The notes beneath the pieces were generated by a model. That model had not been told where the DNA came from, made no database searches, and was given only the letters and a program-made list of their open reading frames with translations. Below, piece after piece: positions 35,221 to 44,383 of a DNA stretch of 56,714 nt. Source of the DNA: an uncultured Desulfobulbaceae bacterium (GTDB taxonomy: Bacteria > Desulfobacterota > Desulfobulbia > Desulfobulbales > BM004); assembly GCA_947259115.1 (NCBI GenBank), contig CAMYKS010000013.1:1-56714 (forward strand), read 5' to 3'. Made by a program: the position numbers and the translations under genes. Position 1 is the first letter of the stretch. Each line of letters opens with the position of its first letter.

Positions 35221-35322
35221 ATGAAAGGCCCTTTGCCGATAGCTGTACCTGCAGATCCCTCCCTGGTCCGTCAGATTGCAGAAGCAAGGGCAGTTGCTGC
35301 CGCACTCGTCCAGGAAAAATAG
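35221..35322 (+). CDS. Small ORF, 33 residues, unknown
   Basis: ATG 35221 is preceded by AAAGGGCCAAC, a usable ribosome site. The product (MKGPLPIAVPADPSLVRQ, then an Ala-rich helix) has plausible amphipathic character. AAAGGGCC and GGCCCTTT flank the start codon and could hide it in a hairpin. It precedes another small ORF by 15 bases. Evidence that it is translated is limited to these signals. Confidence 0.35.
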   Translation: MKGPLPIAVPADPSLVRQIAEARAVAAALVQEK

Positions 35323-35337
35323 ACATACAGGAGGCCT

Positions 35338-35574
35338 GTGGCGAGTTATGATTATTTAAACAGGTTTGATAAAATGACAAACAGGAGACTGGCGCAACAA
35401 AAGCCAGGTCCCCAAAATGAAGAATTACCTCTGGTGTCGGGGAATTGGGGATTGCCAGATAGCATTCCGGCAGCTGAGCGCCATAAAAAACAGCAGAGGA
35501 ATTTTAATCTCAAACAGCTCCTCAAACCCTCCTTCTCCAGGTTAAAAAATCTGACCATGTATGTGACAACCTAA
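35338..35574 (+). CDS. Small basic protein, unknown
   Basis: 78 residues from GTG 35338, with CAGGAGG a few bases upstream, a near-perfect ribosome site. The product is hydrophilic and basic, with a PxxQNEELPLVSGNWGLP middle and a KKQQRNFNLKQLL helix; no signal peptide. No family was recognised. Its 3' end overlaps the end of the cytochrome gene on the other strand by 33 bases, tail to tail. It may be co-transcribed with the preceding 33-codon ORF. Confidence 0.45.
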   Translation: MASYDYLNRFDKMTNRRLAQQKPGPQNEELPLVSGNWGLPDSIPAAERHKKQQRNFNLKQLLKPSFSRLKNLTMYVTT

Positions 35575-36765
35575 CCCGCCGCAACCGGCGGTTGGCGGGA
35601 ACCCATGACCGTTGGTGACATGGCACCCTTGACAGAAATTATAGAAGGCGGTGGGGCTTGAAAAGGCGGCGCCTACCATCCCGTTCACCGTAGTTCGCAG
35701 AAGGTAGATATTATTGGCCCCCTGTGTTCCATGGGGCTCGTGGCAATCGAGACAGGAGAGCACGAAATTGGTCGGCAGGTCCTCGCCGGTGCCGTTTGTG
35801 CCGTCAAGGGTGTACGGTGGCCGGAGAACTTGAGGGGCATTGACGGTATTACCGCTGCGGTGCCCGTGCTGGTCGCCAGTTATTGACCAGTTGATGGCAT
35901 TATAGGGTGGGATAGCATTAACATGGCAATCCAGACAGAATGTGTTGTAGTCCGGGGTGGTGGAACCCTGGACCTGTACTGAAAGAATGGAGCGTGTCAT
36001 GCCATCGGGCTCATGCAATGTCGGATCTACAGCCGGATTGGCACCGACAAAGAAGGGAGCCCGGTAAGTGTTAACGCCGGCGCTGATATTCATTCGTTCG
36101 CTTGCATCATTTCCCCACAGATCCTCATGGTCGGTGGGTCGGGAAATGGCTGCTTGGGTGGCATCATAGGCAACGCCTGTGCGATTGTTTTTCTTGGCAA
36201 TATGTGGATTATGGCAGCCGCCGCATGGGTTTGATTGGGTGCCAAAGGTAGCGGGCCACTGGGTCTGGATGAAGGTTGAGATCTGATTGAGATTATGGGC
36301 GCTTCCGGTGGCAGGATTAAATGCGTCATAGATTGATTGTGCCGCCACCGGGCCGCCACCAAAATTAACGTTGTAATTATAATTTGTTATACTGCCGCCA
36401 CTCTGCACGGCACCGACAGTGACGTGACAGTTAAAGCAGAAGTTTGTTGTCTGGCTGGTCGGATTCGGATCGGCAAACAGGGCATAGGGGCTTGGCGCGC
36501 CACCAACAGGGTCCGGCTCGACACCCGCAATACTTGCATGCTGCTCATGGCAATGGGCACAGTTGCCCCTGGAGTAACTGGTCAACTCTGTTGCAGTTCT
36601 TTTGACTCCAATGGTAATATCACCATGTGCTGAAGTAGTGTAGGCATTGGCTGACGGCGGTAGCGGAGGTGCCCATGCCTTATCAAGAAAGGTAACTGAT
36701 ACAAACAAAAAGAAAAACAGGCCTATCAACAAAGCTGATGGAATAGTTTTTTCGTAAAAAGTCAT
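35542..36765 (-). CDS. Secreted multihaem cytochrome c
   Basis: 407 residues with a signal peptide (about 1-31). Six CXXCH haem sites are present in order: CAHCH, CFNCH, CGGCH, CLDCH, CLDCH and CQGCH. A seventh, CGGLGCH, is of the CX4CH type near the C-terminus. CX4CH sites are known from Geobacter-like cytochromes and need a suitable maturation system. Several sites sit in doublecaseCXXCH-like EPHGT contexts. It is probably periplasmic or extracellular and carries electrons. AAGGAAGTGAG before the ATG supports the start. It is the third gene of a secreted operon after the repeat protein and the Fn3-like protein. Confidence 0.9.
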   Translation of the reverse strand: MTFYEKTIPSALLIGLFFFLFVSVTFLDKAWAPPLPPSANAYTTSAHGDITIGVKRTATELTSYSRGNCAHCHEQHASIAGVEPDPVGGAPSPYALFADPNPTSQTTNFCFNCHVTVGAVQSGGSITNYNYNVNFGGGPVAAQSIYDAFNPATGSAHNLNQISTFIQTQWPATFGTQSNPCGGCHNPHIAKKNNRTGVAYDATQAAISRPTDHEDLWGNDASERMNISAGVNTYRAPFFVGANPAVDPTLHEPDGMTRSILSVQVQGSTTPDYNTFCLDCHVNAIPPYNAINWSITGDQHGHRSGNTVNAPQVLRPPYTLDGTNGTGEDLPTNFVLSCLDCHEPHGTQGANNIYLLRTTVNGMVGAAFSSPTAFYNFCQGCHVTNGHGFPPTAGCGGLGCHIHGQIF

Positions 36766-36814
36766 TTTCTCACTTCCTTATTATTTTCCAGGGAAAAACG
36801 GATTGCAGCACCCT

Positions 36815-37633
36815 TTATTTCGCATGCAGTAACACCACAACCTCATTGCTCGTAAAAATTTCGTTTCCTTTCCTGTCAAATGTTAAGATTTTATATCGAA
36901 CAGTTACTGTCCCCAGTGACTTTAATAGCTTTTGGGAAATCTTATCAAGGTAAAAATCCTTCCTGAGATTAATCCGTCTTCCTTTTCGATACTTCCCATC
37001 ATTAATTTTTCGATAAATACGGTAACCCTTTGCAGAGGGATCATTTGATTTTGTCCAATGCAGAGCGACCTTGTTGTTCTTGAGCTCGAACCATAGACTG
37101 TCAGGCTCGCGGGGCTCGGGGGCTTCCGGTTCATCAACAATAAGCATGAATTGTCTTTTTGTCGCCGGTATGTTCTGAAAGGTAAAGGAAGGTTCCCTTT
37201 GCATATCGATCTCTGCGCCACTGCCGTCCAGATCAACGAGAATGGCCCTATACTCGCCGATCTTTGCTGCCAGATCGGGCCATTCAATAGTAAGCCGGCT
37301 ATTACTGTTGGAATCCACCTCAAAGAGCCATTCCTTATGAGGACCTGCCGCCTTGATATCCTCACCGAAATTAATCACCTGTTCATTCCACTCCGGATGG
37401 GGAAAGTAGCTGTAGATATACATCGTTTTCAAAGTGCCCAGCATGGCACGCGTGTCCCAGAGCTTGTCATAGCCATCGGTGGCCCCGGACTCTTTCACTC
37501 CGGCAACGCAGTAACCATATGTAGAGGCGTCGGAAACCTTTAAGGTAATTTTCCAGTCAGAATCGGCCCAGGCAGACGTTGTCAGGAAAATTGAAAGGGA
37601 AAAGACAATCAGTTGATATCTCGTTCTATGCAT
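36815..37633 (-). CDS. Secreted protein with fibronectin type III-like domain
   Basis: 272 residues from ATG 37633, with GAGG six bases upstream. A signal peptide (about 1-23, ending SAWA-D) is followed by a beta-rich domain (about 25-160; KITLKVSDASTYGYCVAGVKE) and an Fn3-like domain (about 180-270; VALHWTKSNDPSAKGYRIYRK). There are no haem sites, so it may bind or position the cytochrome or the large repeat protein encoded on either side. It starts 19 bases after the repeat-protein gene, a normal operon spacing. Confidence 0.75.
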   Translation of the reverse strand: MHRTRYQLIVFSLSIFLTTSAWADSDWKITLKVSDASTYGYCVAGVKESGATDGYDKLWDTRAMLGTLKTMYIYSYFPHPEWNEQVINFGEDIKAAGPHKEWLFEVDSNSNSRLTIEWPDLAAKIGEYRAILVDLDGSGAEIDMQREPSFTFQNIPATKRQFMLIVDEPEAPEPREPDSLWFELKNNKVALHWTKSNDPSAKGYRIYRKINDGKYRKGRRINLRKDFYLDKISQKLLKSLGTVTVRYKILTFDRKGNEIFTSNEVVVLLHAK

Positions 37634-37652
37634 GGTCATCCTCAATGTATCA

Positions 37653-40600
37653 TCACGGTTTAGGAATAATCAGATCAATATCCACAGCCATTGGATCCGG
37701 AACAAGTAACCAATATGCCTTCCAAGGTTCCAGGATTGCCGAATCCCAGGCGGTTGAAAGATAGGTGTAGCCATCCCAGATGAAGATGACATTATCGACC
37801 CAGCCATTTATGATGGCATTGGCAAAGGTCTCTGTTGTGCCGTTGGTGATGCTGCAGTCACTCAAATTGACCGTGCCTTCATATGGATTGCCGATCAGGT
37901 TGTAGCCGGGCGCAAGGGTTAAAGTTGTGGTCGGTGCAGTATTTGTCGTTCCTGTTGCCTGGGTGGGAGTATTCGACACCCTGGAATTCAGGAAAATTCC
38001 CTGTCCAGGTACGATGGTAGTTGCTGTGGTCCAGAAACCGTCATCATACGGGTCAGCCGGTGCCGGAATCAGGTTGCCGGTCGGTGTCCAGGAGTACATC
38101 GGGCCGTTCCCGGCATTACTGCCGAAAACCGTATAAGCATCATCCGGCACGGGGAGCTTCGGAACTGAAACCATGTTCCATTCCATCAGCAGACCGGTTT
38201 TGCCGTCCGGACTGTTTGACAGGGCCGATTCATTGGACATTTCATCCGAGGTCTTGATGGCAAAATAGTATGTTGTGTTTGGTTCAAGATCCCAGACATA
38301 GAATGATTCGGAAGCCCCTGCAGTTGCAGGCATTGGAGGGTATGAAGCCTGTGTGGCGGCTGCCCAGTCTGCCGGCAGGAGAATTTCTGACTTTGCATAG
38401 CGGATATCATACGTTGCTGCAGTGCCTGAGCTGCCGTCGTCACCTGGAGCCGTCCAGGTCAGCATCCGGACATGGGAGCTGATCGTTGCAGCTGATGAGG
38501 AAACGGCAAGATCGGCAATTGCTCCAGGCGGTGTAGTGTCCGGGGTCGGGGTGGCGGAGAATTCCACCGTATTTGTCTCTTCATTGCCGCTCGGGTCTTC
38601 GGCCCGTACCACAAAATAATAGATCTGCCCATCGGTAAGACCGCTGACTGCCTCTCCGCTGGAGGATGAGCTGGAACCATTGGGGCTGGTAAAATTCTGG
38701 GCCCCGGAAGATGTTGTCCAGTAGATATTGTAGATGATGGGAGCGTTGGCATCGGTTGCCGTATTCCAGGCCAGGTTGACCTGGCCGCCCTGGGCCGCGT
38801 CCGTAGCGCCGGTGAGTCCGGCGAACACCGGGGCGATGCTGTCAACAACAACGGTGTCAATGGAGCTTGCCGAGACGTTGCCGACCCGATCTTTGGCCCA
38901 GGCATAGAGGGTGTAGCTGCCCTCCGCGGCAACGGTGTAACTGGATGGCGCACTGTCGGTCCAGCCCGTGGCCCCGGGCAAGGTGGCCGACTCGGTGATC
39001 TTGTAGTCGGTGACCTCTACATCATCGGTGGCCGTAAAGGTGGACACCGGCACAACAAGAGTAGTCGAGGTATCCGGCATGTCAAAAGCGGTGACCGTAG
39101 GGGCGGTTACATCCGCTTCATCAACTGTGATAACGCCGCTTGCCCGGTTGTCGGTACCGAACCAGACCTGGGCCCGGCTGCCCGTTATGCGCAATGCCAG
39201 GTGCGATCCGGCCGGGGCGGTGCCGGAAATAGTGCTGATGTCAAGGCCGAATCTCTGGCCCCAACCCGCAGAAGGGGTATTTTGATTTACCGATCCCCAG
39301 GAAGTGAAGCTGCCGCTTTGCACATACCCGAGTGCAAAGTTGATTGTTCTGGTTGACACTGCCTGATACAGGAAAAAATCCAGCATGGCACCGTTGACAA
39401 GGGTATCGACAGCATAGGGATTTTCTTTGATCAGCAGGGTGTTGAGATTGTAGCTGGTTGTAGTACTGATAACCTTATCAGCAGCACAGGAAAACCCCCC
39501 GCTGTTCATGGTAGTTGTGACCGTAGAATTCCCTATGCCGACTATCTGGTCGCTGCCGCAGGCTCCCCAGTCGGTGGTCATGCCGCCGATGCTTGCACCG
39601 GTGCTTGGCCGCCAGTAATAGGAGGTAGTGCCGGGCGGCGCCAGGGTTATGGTCACGGTATCGCTGGCCGCTGCAGCCGAGACATTACCGGCTGCATCTT
39701 TCACCCAGGCGTAAAGGGTCTGATCACCTTCTGACGAGAAAGTATAACTGGCGGGCGCGGAGCCACTCCAGCCCAATTCGGAGGTTCCCGGCGCGGTGGA
39801 GGTATGGGAGAGAAGATACCCTGTCACCCCGATATTATCCGAACCGGTAAAGGTGGTGATTGGCACGGTAAGCGAGGCCGAGGTTGCCGGAATATCAAAG
39901 GCATCAACCGTAGGTTTGATGGAATCCACTACCACCGAATCCGACAGGCTGGTGGAGACATTGCCCGCCGCATCCTTGGCCCAGGCATAGAGGGTCCTGT
40001 TGCCGTCGCCGGCCACGGTAAAGGTGGCCGGAGCAGAGCCCAGCCAGCCTCCAGCGCCGGCCCCGGGTGCGACGGCCGATTCAGTGACCATCCAACCGGT
40101 GACTCCGGTGGCGTCCGAGGTGAGAAACCAGGTGACGGGAACAGTCAAAGAACCGGACGAGGCCGGAATTTGGAAAAAAGTCACCGTCGGGGCAACATTA
40201 TCAGTGGGGGTGGCGGAGTACTGCACAGTATTGGTCTCTTCATTGCCCGCGGCATCTTCGGCCCTGACCACAAAATAATAGATCTGACCGTCGGTCAGAC
40301 TGGAGACGGTTCCCCCTGTGCCGCTGGAAGAGGTGGCATTGGGGGTGGTGAAATTCTGGGCGCCCGAACTTGTGGCCCAGTAAATATTATAGGTGATGGG
40401 TGGGGAGGAGTCCGTGGCCGCACTCCAGATGAGATCCACCGACTGGGTGGTGCCGGCATCGGCCGCGCCGGTGAGTCCTGCAAAGGATGGGTTTACCGTA
40501 TCGACCAGCACCGTATCACTGACGCTCAACGAAACATTGGTGCCATCCTTGGCCCAGGCATAGAGGGTTTTGCTGCCATCGGTCAACGGGTTAACGGTAT

Positions 40601-41480
40601 AGTTGACCGGAGGGGTGGGGGTCCAGCTGGGATTACTAAGCAGCGGCGCAGTGGCTGATTCGGTAACCATATAGCCGGTAACCGCCACGTCATCAACCGC
40701 GGTAAAGGTGGTTATCGGCACGGTCCGGGAAGTGGAGGCGGCCGGAACATCAAAGGCCGTAACAATGGGCGCAGTATAGGCGACCTCATCAACCCGGATG
40801 GTGCCACTGTTAGAATGATTAGATCCCATCCAGATTTCGCCCCAGTTGCCGGAAGTCTTGGTAACCCGGACGGCCAGATAGGAGCCGGCAGGCGCAAGTC
40901 CGTTCACCCCGCTGAAATCAAGGGTATAGAGGGCACCGCCTGTTCCAGACATTACCTGGTCAACAAAGCCCCAGGAGGTGAAAACCCCGCTTTGCATGAG
41001 GCCCAGTTCAAACCGCATAGTGTTAGAGCCCGAATATAAGCGGTTAAGCCACCATGTCATGTCGATGCCGGTGACCTGGGTGTTGACCACATAAGTGGTA
41101 GAATTGATCACATGCATCAAGTTGGGATAGGACGAGCCCGGGCTTTTGATCCTGGCATCGGCGCAGTTAAAGGCGTTGGACATCAGGGTGTTCTTCATGG
41201 AATAGGGGGTAATGGCAGTCGGTCCGCATGCCTCTGACCAGTTGGTGGTGACCCCGGCCACCGAGGTGCCGGAATCCCGCTGCCATCGATAAGTTGCTGT
41301 GGCAGCCTGTGAGGAGCTGGGTAGCAGCAAACAGGAAAAAAAGGACAGGATAATGAGAAAAACACCGCCCCGGGCAACCGACCGGGAAACCACGTGGAAC
41401 AGAACTTTGGGGAATACCGATGCAATCGGACTCGTCGTACTACGTGTATTGGACGGTAACGGAATTCTACACCTACGCAT
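37653..41480 (-). CDS. Giant secreted repeat protein (beta-sandwich and Fn3 domains)
   Basis: 1275 residues. The start has TAAGGAGG upstream. After a long, unusual N-region (about 60 residues, with a hydrophobic helix ending SSQAA) the protein is built from repeats. A 170-residue module opening YRWQRDSGTS recurs as YYWRPSTGAS. Four OmpL47/big-type units carry TFTAxDDVxVTGY...TLYAWAKD, and two Fn3 units carry YNIYWxTSSGAQNF...GQIYYFVVRAED, with a third variant near 1000. The last 170 residues form a domain with WNMVSVPKLP and PGYNLIGNPY that is common at the end of surface proteins. It has no sortase or membrane anchor and may be a matrix or adhesion protein. It heads the operon that ends in the multihaem cytochrome. 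Confidence 0.85.
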   Translation of the reverse strand: MRRCRIPLPSNTRSTTSPIASVFPKVLFHVVSRSVARGGVFLIILSFFSCLLLPSSSQAATATYRWQRDSGTSVAGVTTNWSEACGPTAITPYSMKNTLMSNAFNCADARIKSPGSSYPNLMHVINSTTYVVNTQVTGIDMTWWLNRLYSGSNTMRFELGLMQSGVFTSWGFVDQVMSGTGGALYTLDFSGVNGLAPAGSYLAVRVTKTSGNWGEIWMGSNHSNSGTIRVDEVAYTAPIVTAFDVPAASTSRTVPITTFTAVDDVAVTGYMVTESATAPLLSNPSWTPTPPVNYTVNPLTDGSKTLYAWAKDGTNVSLSVSDTVLVDTVNPSFAGLTGAADAGTTQSVDLIWSAATDSSPPITYNIYWATSSGAQNFTTPNATSSSGTGGTVSSLTDGQIYYFVVRAEDAAGNEETNTVQYSATPTDNVAPTVTFFQIPASSGSLTVPVTWFLTSDATGVTGWMVTESAVAPGAGAGGWLGSAPATFTVAGDGNRTLYAWAKDAAGNVSTSLSDSVVVDSIKPTVDAFDIPATSASLTVPITTFTGSDNIGVTGYLLSHTSTAPGTSELGWSGSAPASYTFSSEGDQTLYAWVKDAAGNVSAAAASDTVTITLAPPGTTSYYWRPSTGASIGGMTTDWGACGSDQIVGIGNSTVTTTMNSGGFSCAADKVISTTTSYNLNTLLIKENPYAVDTLVNGAMLDFFLYQAVSTRTINFALGYVQSGSFTSWGSVNQNTPSAGWGQRFGLDISTISGTAPAGSHLALRITGSRAQVWFGTDNRASGVITVDEADVTAPTVTAFDMPDTSTTLVVPVSTFTATDDVEVTDYKITESATLPGATGWTDSAPSSYTVAAEGSYTLYAWAKDRVGNVSASSIDTVVVDSIAPVFAGLTGATDAAQGGQVNLAWNTATDANAPIIYNIYWTTSSGAQNFTSPNGSSSSSSGEAVSGLTDGQIYYFVVRAEDPSGNEETNTVEFSATPTPDTTPPGAIADLAVSSSAATISSHVRMLTWTAPGDDGSSGTAATYDIRYAKSEILLPADWAAATQASYPPMPATAGASESFYVWDLEPNTTYYFAIKTSDEMSNESALSNSPDGKTGLLMEWNMVSVPKLPVPDDAYTVFGSNAGNGPMYSWTPTGNLIPAPADPYDDGFWTTATTIVPGQGIFLNSRVSNTPTQATGTTNTAPTTTLTLAPGYNLIGNPYEGTVNLSDCSITNGTTETFANAIINGWVDNVIFIWDGYTYLSTAWDSAILEPWKAYWLLVPDPMAVDIDLIIPKP

Positions 41481-41951
41481 ACAACCTCCTTAACATGGTG
41501 ACATTAACAATATAATTTAACACGTCGACCAGGATTCTGCCAGCTCAATAGGGCCGGGAAGTGTGGGGCATCTGTTCCTGGTGCATGGGCTCGAGTCAAC
41601 GCTAAACTTTAGGAATTCCAAACTCCACAAATGCCGGGACACCATACGTAATTTTCACGTCTCACCAACAACTGCCTTCACCTTTTCATTAATAAAATGA
41701 ATTCGTATAGGGTCTGCATAGTCAGGGGCTTGAATAATATCTATCAGGAAGGACTCGTGCAAACCATATTACTAAAGCAAGAATTAAGCCACTTGTAAGC
41801 TTCCTCTCAGCATTACAAGAAATACTAAATGTTTCAGATAGTTATTATTATTTTGAGTTCCGATACATTTTCTTTCCAGGTTACTGAACCGATATTGGAT
41901 TTGCATGAATGACAATTTTTGTCATAAAGTGCTACTAACTTCCTAATATAA
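41481..41951. other. Gene-free stretch with gene debris
   Basis: About 470 bp. On the minus strand 41655-41768 reads as the last 37 codons of some protein (...APDYADPIRIHFINEKVKAV in part), with no start and a stop just upstream. I cannot name its family. Together with the truncated pump that follows, this looks like a deletion scar. No clear promoter for the repeat-protein operon was placed. Confidence 0.4.
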
Positions 41952-42752
41952 GCCCCGGATGTACCAGGGTATTTTTTCACCATTCAACTCATTGGTGACA
42001 GGGGCAGTCTGGTACCCCTCGGAGAACTTGTCCAGCAAGTTGAGATCCCACGGGAAACATCAATCTATCGCAAAAACGGCATGCCGGTCATCTATGTGAC
42101 CGGTGATGTCTCAGGCGATGAAGAATCGCCGGTGTACGCCATCCTGAAAATGTCTGAAAAAATTTCAGAGCTCAAGGATGAACAAGGGGAGGCAGTCGAA
42201 CAGTACACCACTTCGCTGCAATATTTTGAAAGTAATGCAGCCATGAAATGGGACGGTGAGTGGCATATATCCTATGAGGTATTTCGTGACCTGGGGCTCG
42301 CATTTTGTGCTGTTTTGATACTGATATATATACTGGTGGTAGGCTGGTTCCAGTCCTTCACAGTGCCTTTAGTTATCATGGCAGCAATTCCCTTTTCACT
42401 GGTGGGCATACTCCCTGCCCACTGGGCCATGGGCGCCTTTTTTACCGCCACTTCCATGATCGGCTTTATCGCCGGCGCCGGGATCGTAGTGCGCAACTCC
42501 ATCATCCTGGTGGACTTTATAGAACTTCGGCTGGCAGAAAATATGCCGCTGGCAGAAGCGGTGATTGATGCAGGGGCCGTACGTTTCCGGCCTATGATGT
42601 TGACCGCTGCAGCGGTGATTGTCGGGGCCGGGGTCATCCTCTTTGATCCCATCTTTCAAGGGTTGGCTATATCACTGATGGCAGGAGAAATTGCTTCTTT
42701 GTTTTTATCCCGCATGACAGTACCGGTTCTTTATTATCTCTTAAAGAAATAA
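41952..42752 (+). pseudogene. 3' fragment of an RND efflux pump
   Basis: The open frame from 41952 to the TAA at 42752 matches only the C-terminal quarter of an AcrB/HAE1-type inner-membrane transporter. It begins near the periplasmic segment [18 protein letters not shown] and [14 protein letters not shown] and continues through four to five membrane helices to the normal end [15 protein letters not shown] full pump has over 1000 residues. The frame before it closes at TAA 41949, and no upstream part is present. A shorter product from ATG 42081 is possible but could not transport by itself. The rest of the operon (membrane-fusion protein, TolC) is missing. Confidence 0.85.
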
Positions 42753-42986
42753 TTAAAAGAAAAGTGCGCTCGATAAATCCTAAGAACTCCAATGATAGGA
42801 AATACAATTTACTATTCCTTTTTTACTGGCTATCTTAAACGACTCATTGTTTGTTGAAACTCAACCTTCATAGCAGATAGTGAAAGTCGGCAGGTGAAGA
42901 TAATGTTATGTAAGCTTCACTTTTGGGGAAGGTGGGAAAAGTGTAAACTCGTTGCAGGATTTTTGATTTTTCAACTAGGTGAATCT
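42753..42986. other. Gap between pump fragment and first cassette-like gene
   Basis: About 230 bp, AT-rich. No hairpin, promoter or open frame stands out. Confidence 0.4.
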
Positions 42987-43385
42987 TTATGCTTCAGGAG
43001 TTAGTTTTGCTGTATATTTTATGGTTGAAGAAGCAATTATAACAAGTGCAAAACAAAAAATTCCAACCACAAACCATGGATAGCCATTGTGACCTTCCGA
43101 ATAAAACTTGAGTGTACTCCCTAAAACCCCCAACAGTCCGCCAGTACAACAAACTATTGTAATTTTCTTGGCACCATTTAATTTAGTATTAGTTCCCCCA
43201 AAACTACCTGCTAATATTCCACATATACCTGCAATAGTTAATGGAATATCAAAAGTTTCAAAAAATAACTGTCCGAAAAGTAAACCAAAGAGGGCATATA
43301 GTATTGCATAACCCCTGCTCAGAGTAAGGAGTAATTCTTTAGGGCTTAATGGTTTTATTAAAGATTCTTTTACATTAATATCCAT
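42987..43385 (-). CDS. Small membrane protein, unknown
   Basis: 132 residues with four hydrophobic helices (about 28-48, 51-67, 74-92, 102-122) and a hydrophilic N-terminus (MDINVKESLIKPLSPKELLL). Gly-rich helix pairs (GICGILAGSFGG, GGLLGVLGS) suggest close packing. No family was recognised. A conserved ~65-bp repeat lies directly upstream. The AT-rich composition and lack of relatives nearby fit a captured gene cassette. Confidence 0.55.
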   Translation of the reverse strand: MDINVKESLIKPLSPKELLLTLSRGYAILYALFGLLFGQLFFETFDIPLTIAGICGILAGSFGGTNTKLNGAKKITIVCCTGGLLGVLGSTLKFYSEGHNGYPWFVVGIFCFALVIIASSTIKYTAKLTPEA

Positions 43386-43391
43386 CTGCTT

Positions 43392-43461
43392 ATTAATAAC
43401 AACTTGCCATTGGTTGGGCCCTTTCTAGGCCGTTTTCAGTTAAGAATATGGTTTGTTATTT
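43392..43461 (-). repeat. Cassette-boundary repeat, copy A (attC-like)
   Basis: On the minus strand it runs from AAATAACAAACCATATTCTT through ACTGAAAAC and GGGCCCAACCAATGGCAAG to TTGTTATT. AATAACAA and TTGTTATT are perfect inverted ends. The inner CCATATT/AATGG pair leaves unpaired bases, as in attC. GCCCAAC fits the RYYYAAC core. The TAA stop of the upstream gene lies inside its first bases. Confidence 0.5.
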
Positions 43462-43824
43462 TATCTCATCGGGCCAACAATAAAGCCCGCCTGTTGATGT
43501 TGCAGCTTCAACTGCTAATTCCGAGTCAAATAATCCTCGATTGAGGATTTCTTCCCAAAACTCAGATCCCCCTTTTGCCTCAGCAGGGATTACATAACTT
43601 TCTTCTCTGTCAGTAGTGAAGACATAGATACCATCGGATACAATATCAGCTTCTGCCTTAAAACATATATTTTTTACATTGTTCCACCGAAAAGATTGTT
43701 GCCATGCTTTTTTTCCTGGGGGTTCAGCTTCAATAAACACCTCTTCATCATTGAAGCTGACTCTATACCACTCTTCAATCGGAGAGTCTTTGGGAAATAT
43801 TTTCTCAATGATTTTGTTAAACAT
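43456..43824 (-). CDS. Hypothetical soluble protein
   Basis: 122 residues, acidic, no membrane segment or signal. A strand-rich stretch (VSFNDEEVFIEAEPPGKKAWQ) is followed by SFRWNNVKNICFKAEA and a C-terminus with LYCWPDEIK. The layout recalls small immunity or PH-like orphan proteins, but I do not recognise a family. The stop falls inside repeat copy A and the start lies about 45 bases after copy B, so the gene is bounded like a cassette. Confidence 0.5.
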   Translation of the reverse strand: MFNKIIEKIFPKDSPIEEWYRVSFNDEEVFIEAEPPGKKAWQQSFRWNNVKNICFKAEADIVSDGIYVFTTDREESYVIPAEAKGGSEFWEEILNRGLFDSELAVEAATSTGGLYCWPDEIK

Positions 43825-43869
43825 ATTTACTACTGCGATAATCAGTTCTCATGCCAGATGTGGAGTGAA

Positions 43870-43934
43870 ACATCCTTGCCATTGTTAAGCCCTGTCTTGG
43901 GAGTTTTCAGTGAAGAATATGGTTTGTTATCTTA
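43870..43934 (-). repeat. Cassette-boundary repeat, copy B (attC-like)
   Basis: The minus strand reads GATAACAAACCATATTCTTC, ACTGAAAAC, then GGGCTTAACAATGGCAAGG. It matches copy A closely over the first 27 bases and the last 12, with a variable centre. GCTTAAC fits the RYYYAAC core. It overlaps the stop of the upstream gene. Confidence 0.5.
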
Positions 43935-44378
43935 TACAGGTTGCAATGCCGGTTTGTTCATGCGGTATAAGAATGCAACCACTGTAAATGTTATTGTGCC
44001 TGAAATCACTCCTGCCCAAGCCCAGTTCAAGGCGAGCATAAATGATTCTGATAATGCCATTAATATAGCTGGAGATAGTATAAAAACTCCAGCTAATGAA
44101 CCATAAGCTAGCGATAAACAAAAAAACACCCAATGAGATTTATCGTAAAAAGAAGAATTGTGAGCAAGCTTACTCATGATAATTGGAGTTAGAATAAGAG
44201 ACGGTATATATGTCACCCAGAGGGGGACAGTAATCAAACCAAAAAATGACATTCCCAAAATACTCTGTATTGTCGGTGGGCCTCCCCAATTATATGGATC
44301 AAATAAGACAAGTCCTGTTGTTGCTGAAACAGGCATAACTGTGAGCATGATAATTATACTGATAATCGCTTTCATCAT
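43932..44378 (-). CDS. Small membrane protein, unknown
   Basis: 148 residues. A signal-like first helix (about 2-20), then three or four more hydrophobic segments (about 36-68, 82-103, 108-136), with a SHWVFFCLSLAYGSLAG stretch and a short basic tail. No family was recognised. Repeat copy C lies directly upstream and copy B directly downstream, overlapping its stop. Start MMKAI could use either ATG. Confidence 0.5.
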   Translation of the reverse strand: MMKAIISIIIMLTVMPVSATTGLVLFDPYNWGGPPTIQSILGMSFFGLITVPLWVTYIPSLILTPIIMSKLAHNSSFYDKSHWVFFCLSLAYGSLAGVFILSPAILMALSESFMLALNWAWAGVISGTITFTVVAFLYRMNKPALQPV

Positions 44379-44383
44379 ATATA

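Noticed and set aside
39804..40658. 284-codon plus-strand frame inside the repeat-protein gene
   Set aside because: It is the complement of the repeat-rich minus-strand gene. Its Gly/Arg-rich composition is an artefact of GC-rich codons, and it has no ribosome site.
37653..41480. Repeated DNA considered as CRISPR or satellite
   Set aside because: The repeats are diverged coding units of about 90-170 codons in one frame, with no short identical repeats or regular spacers.
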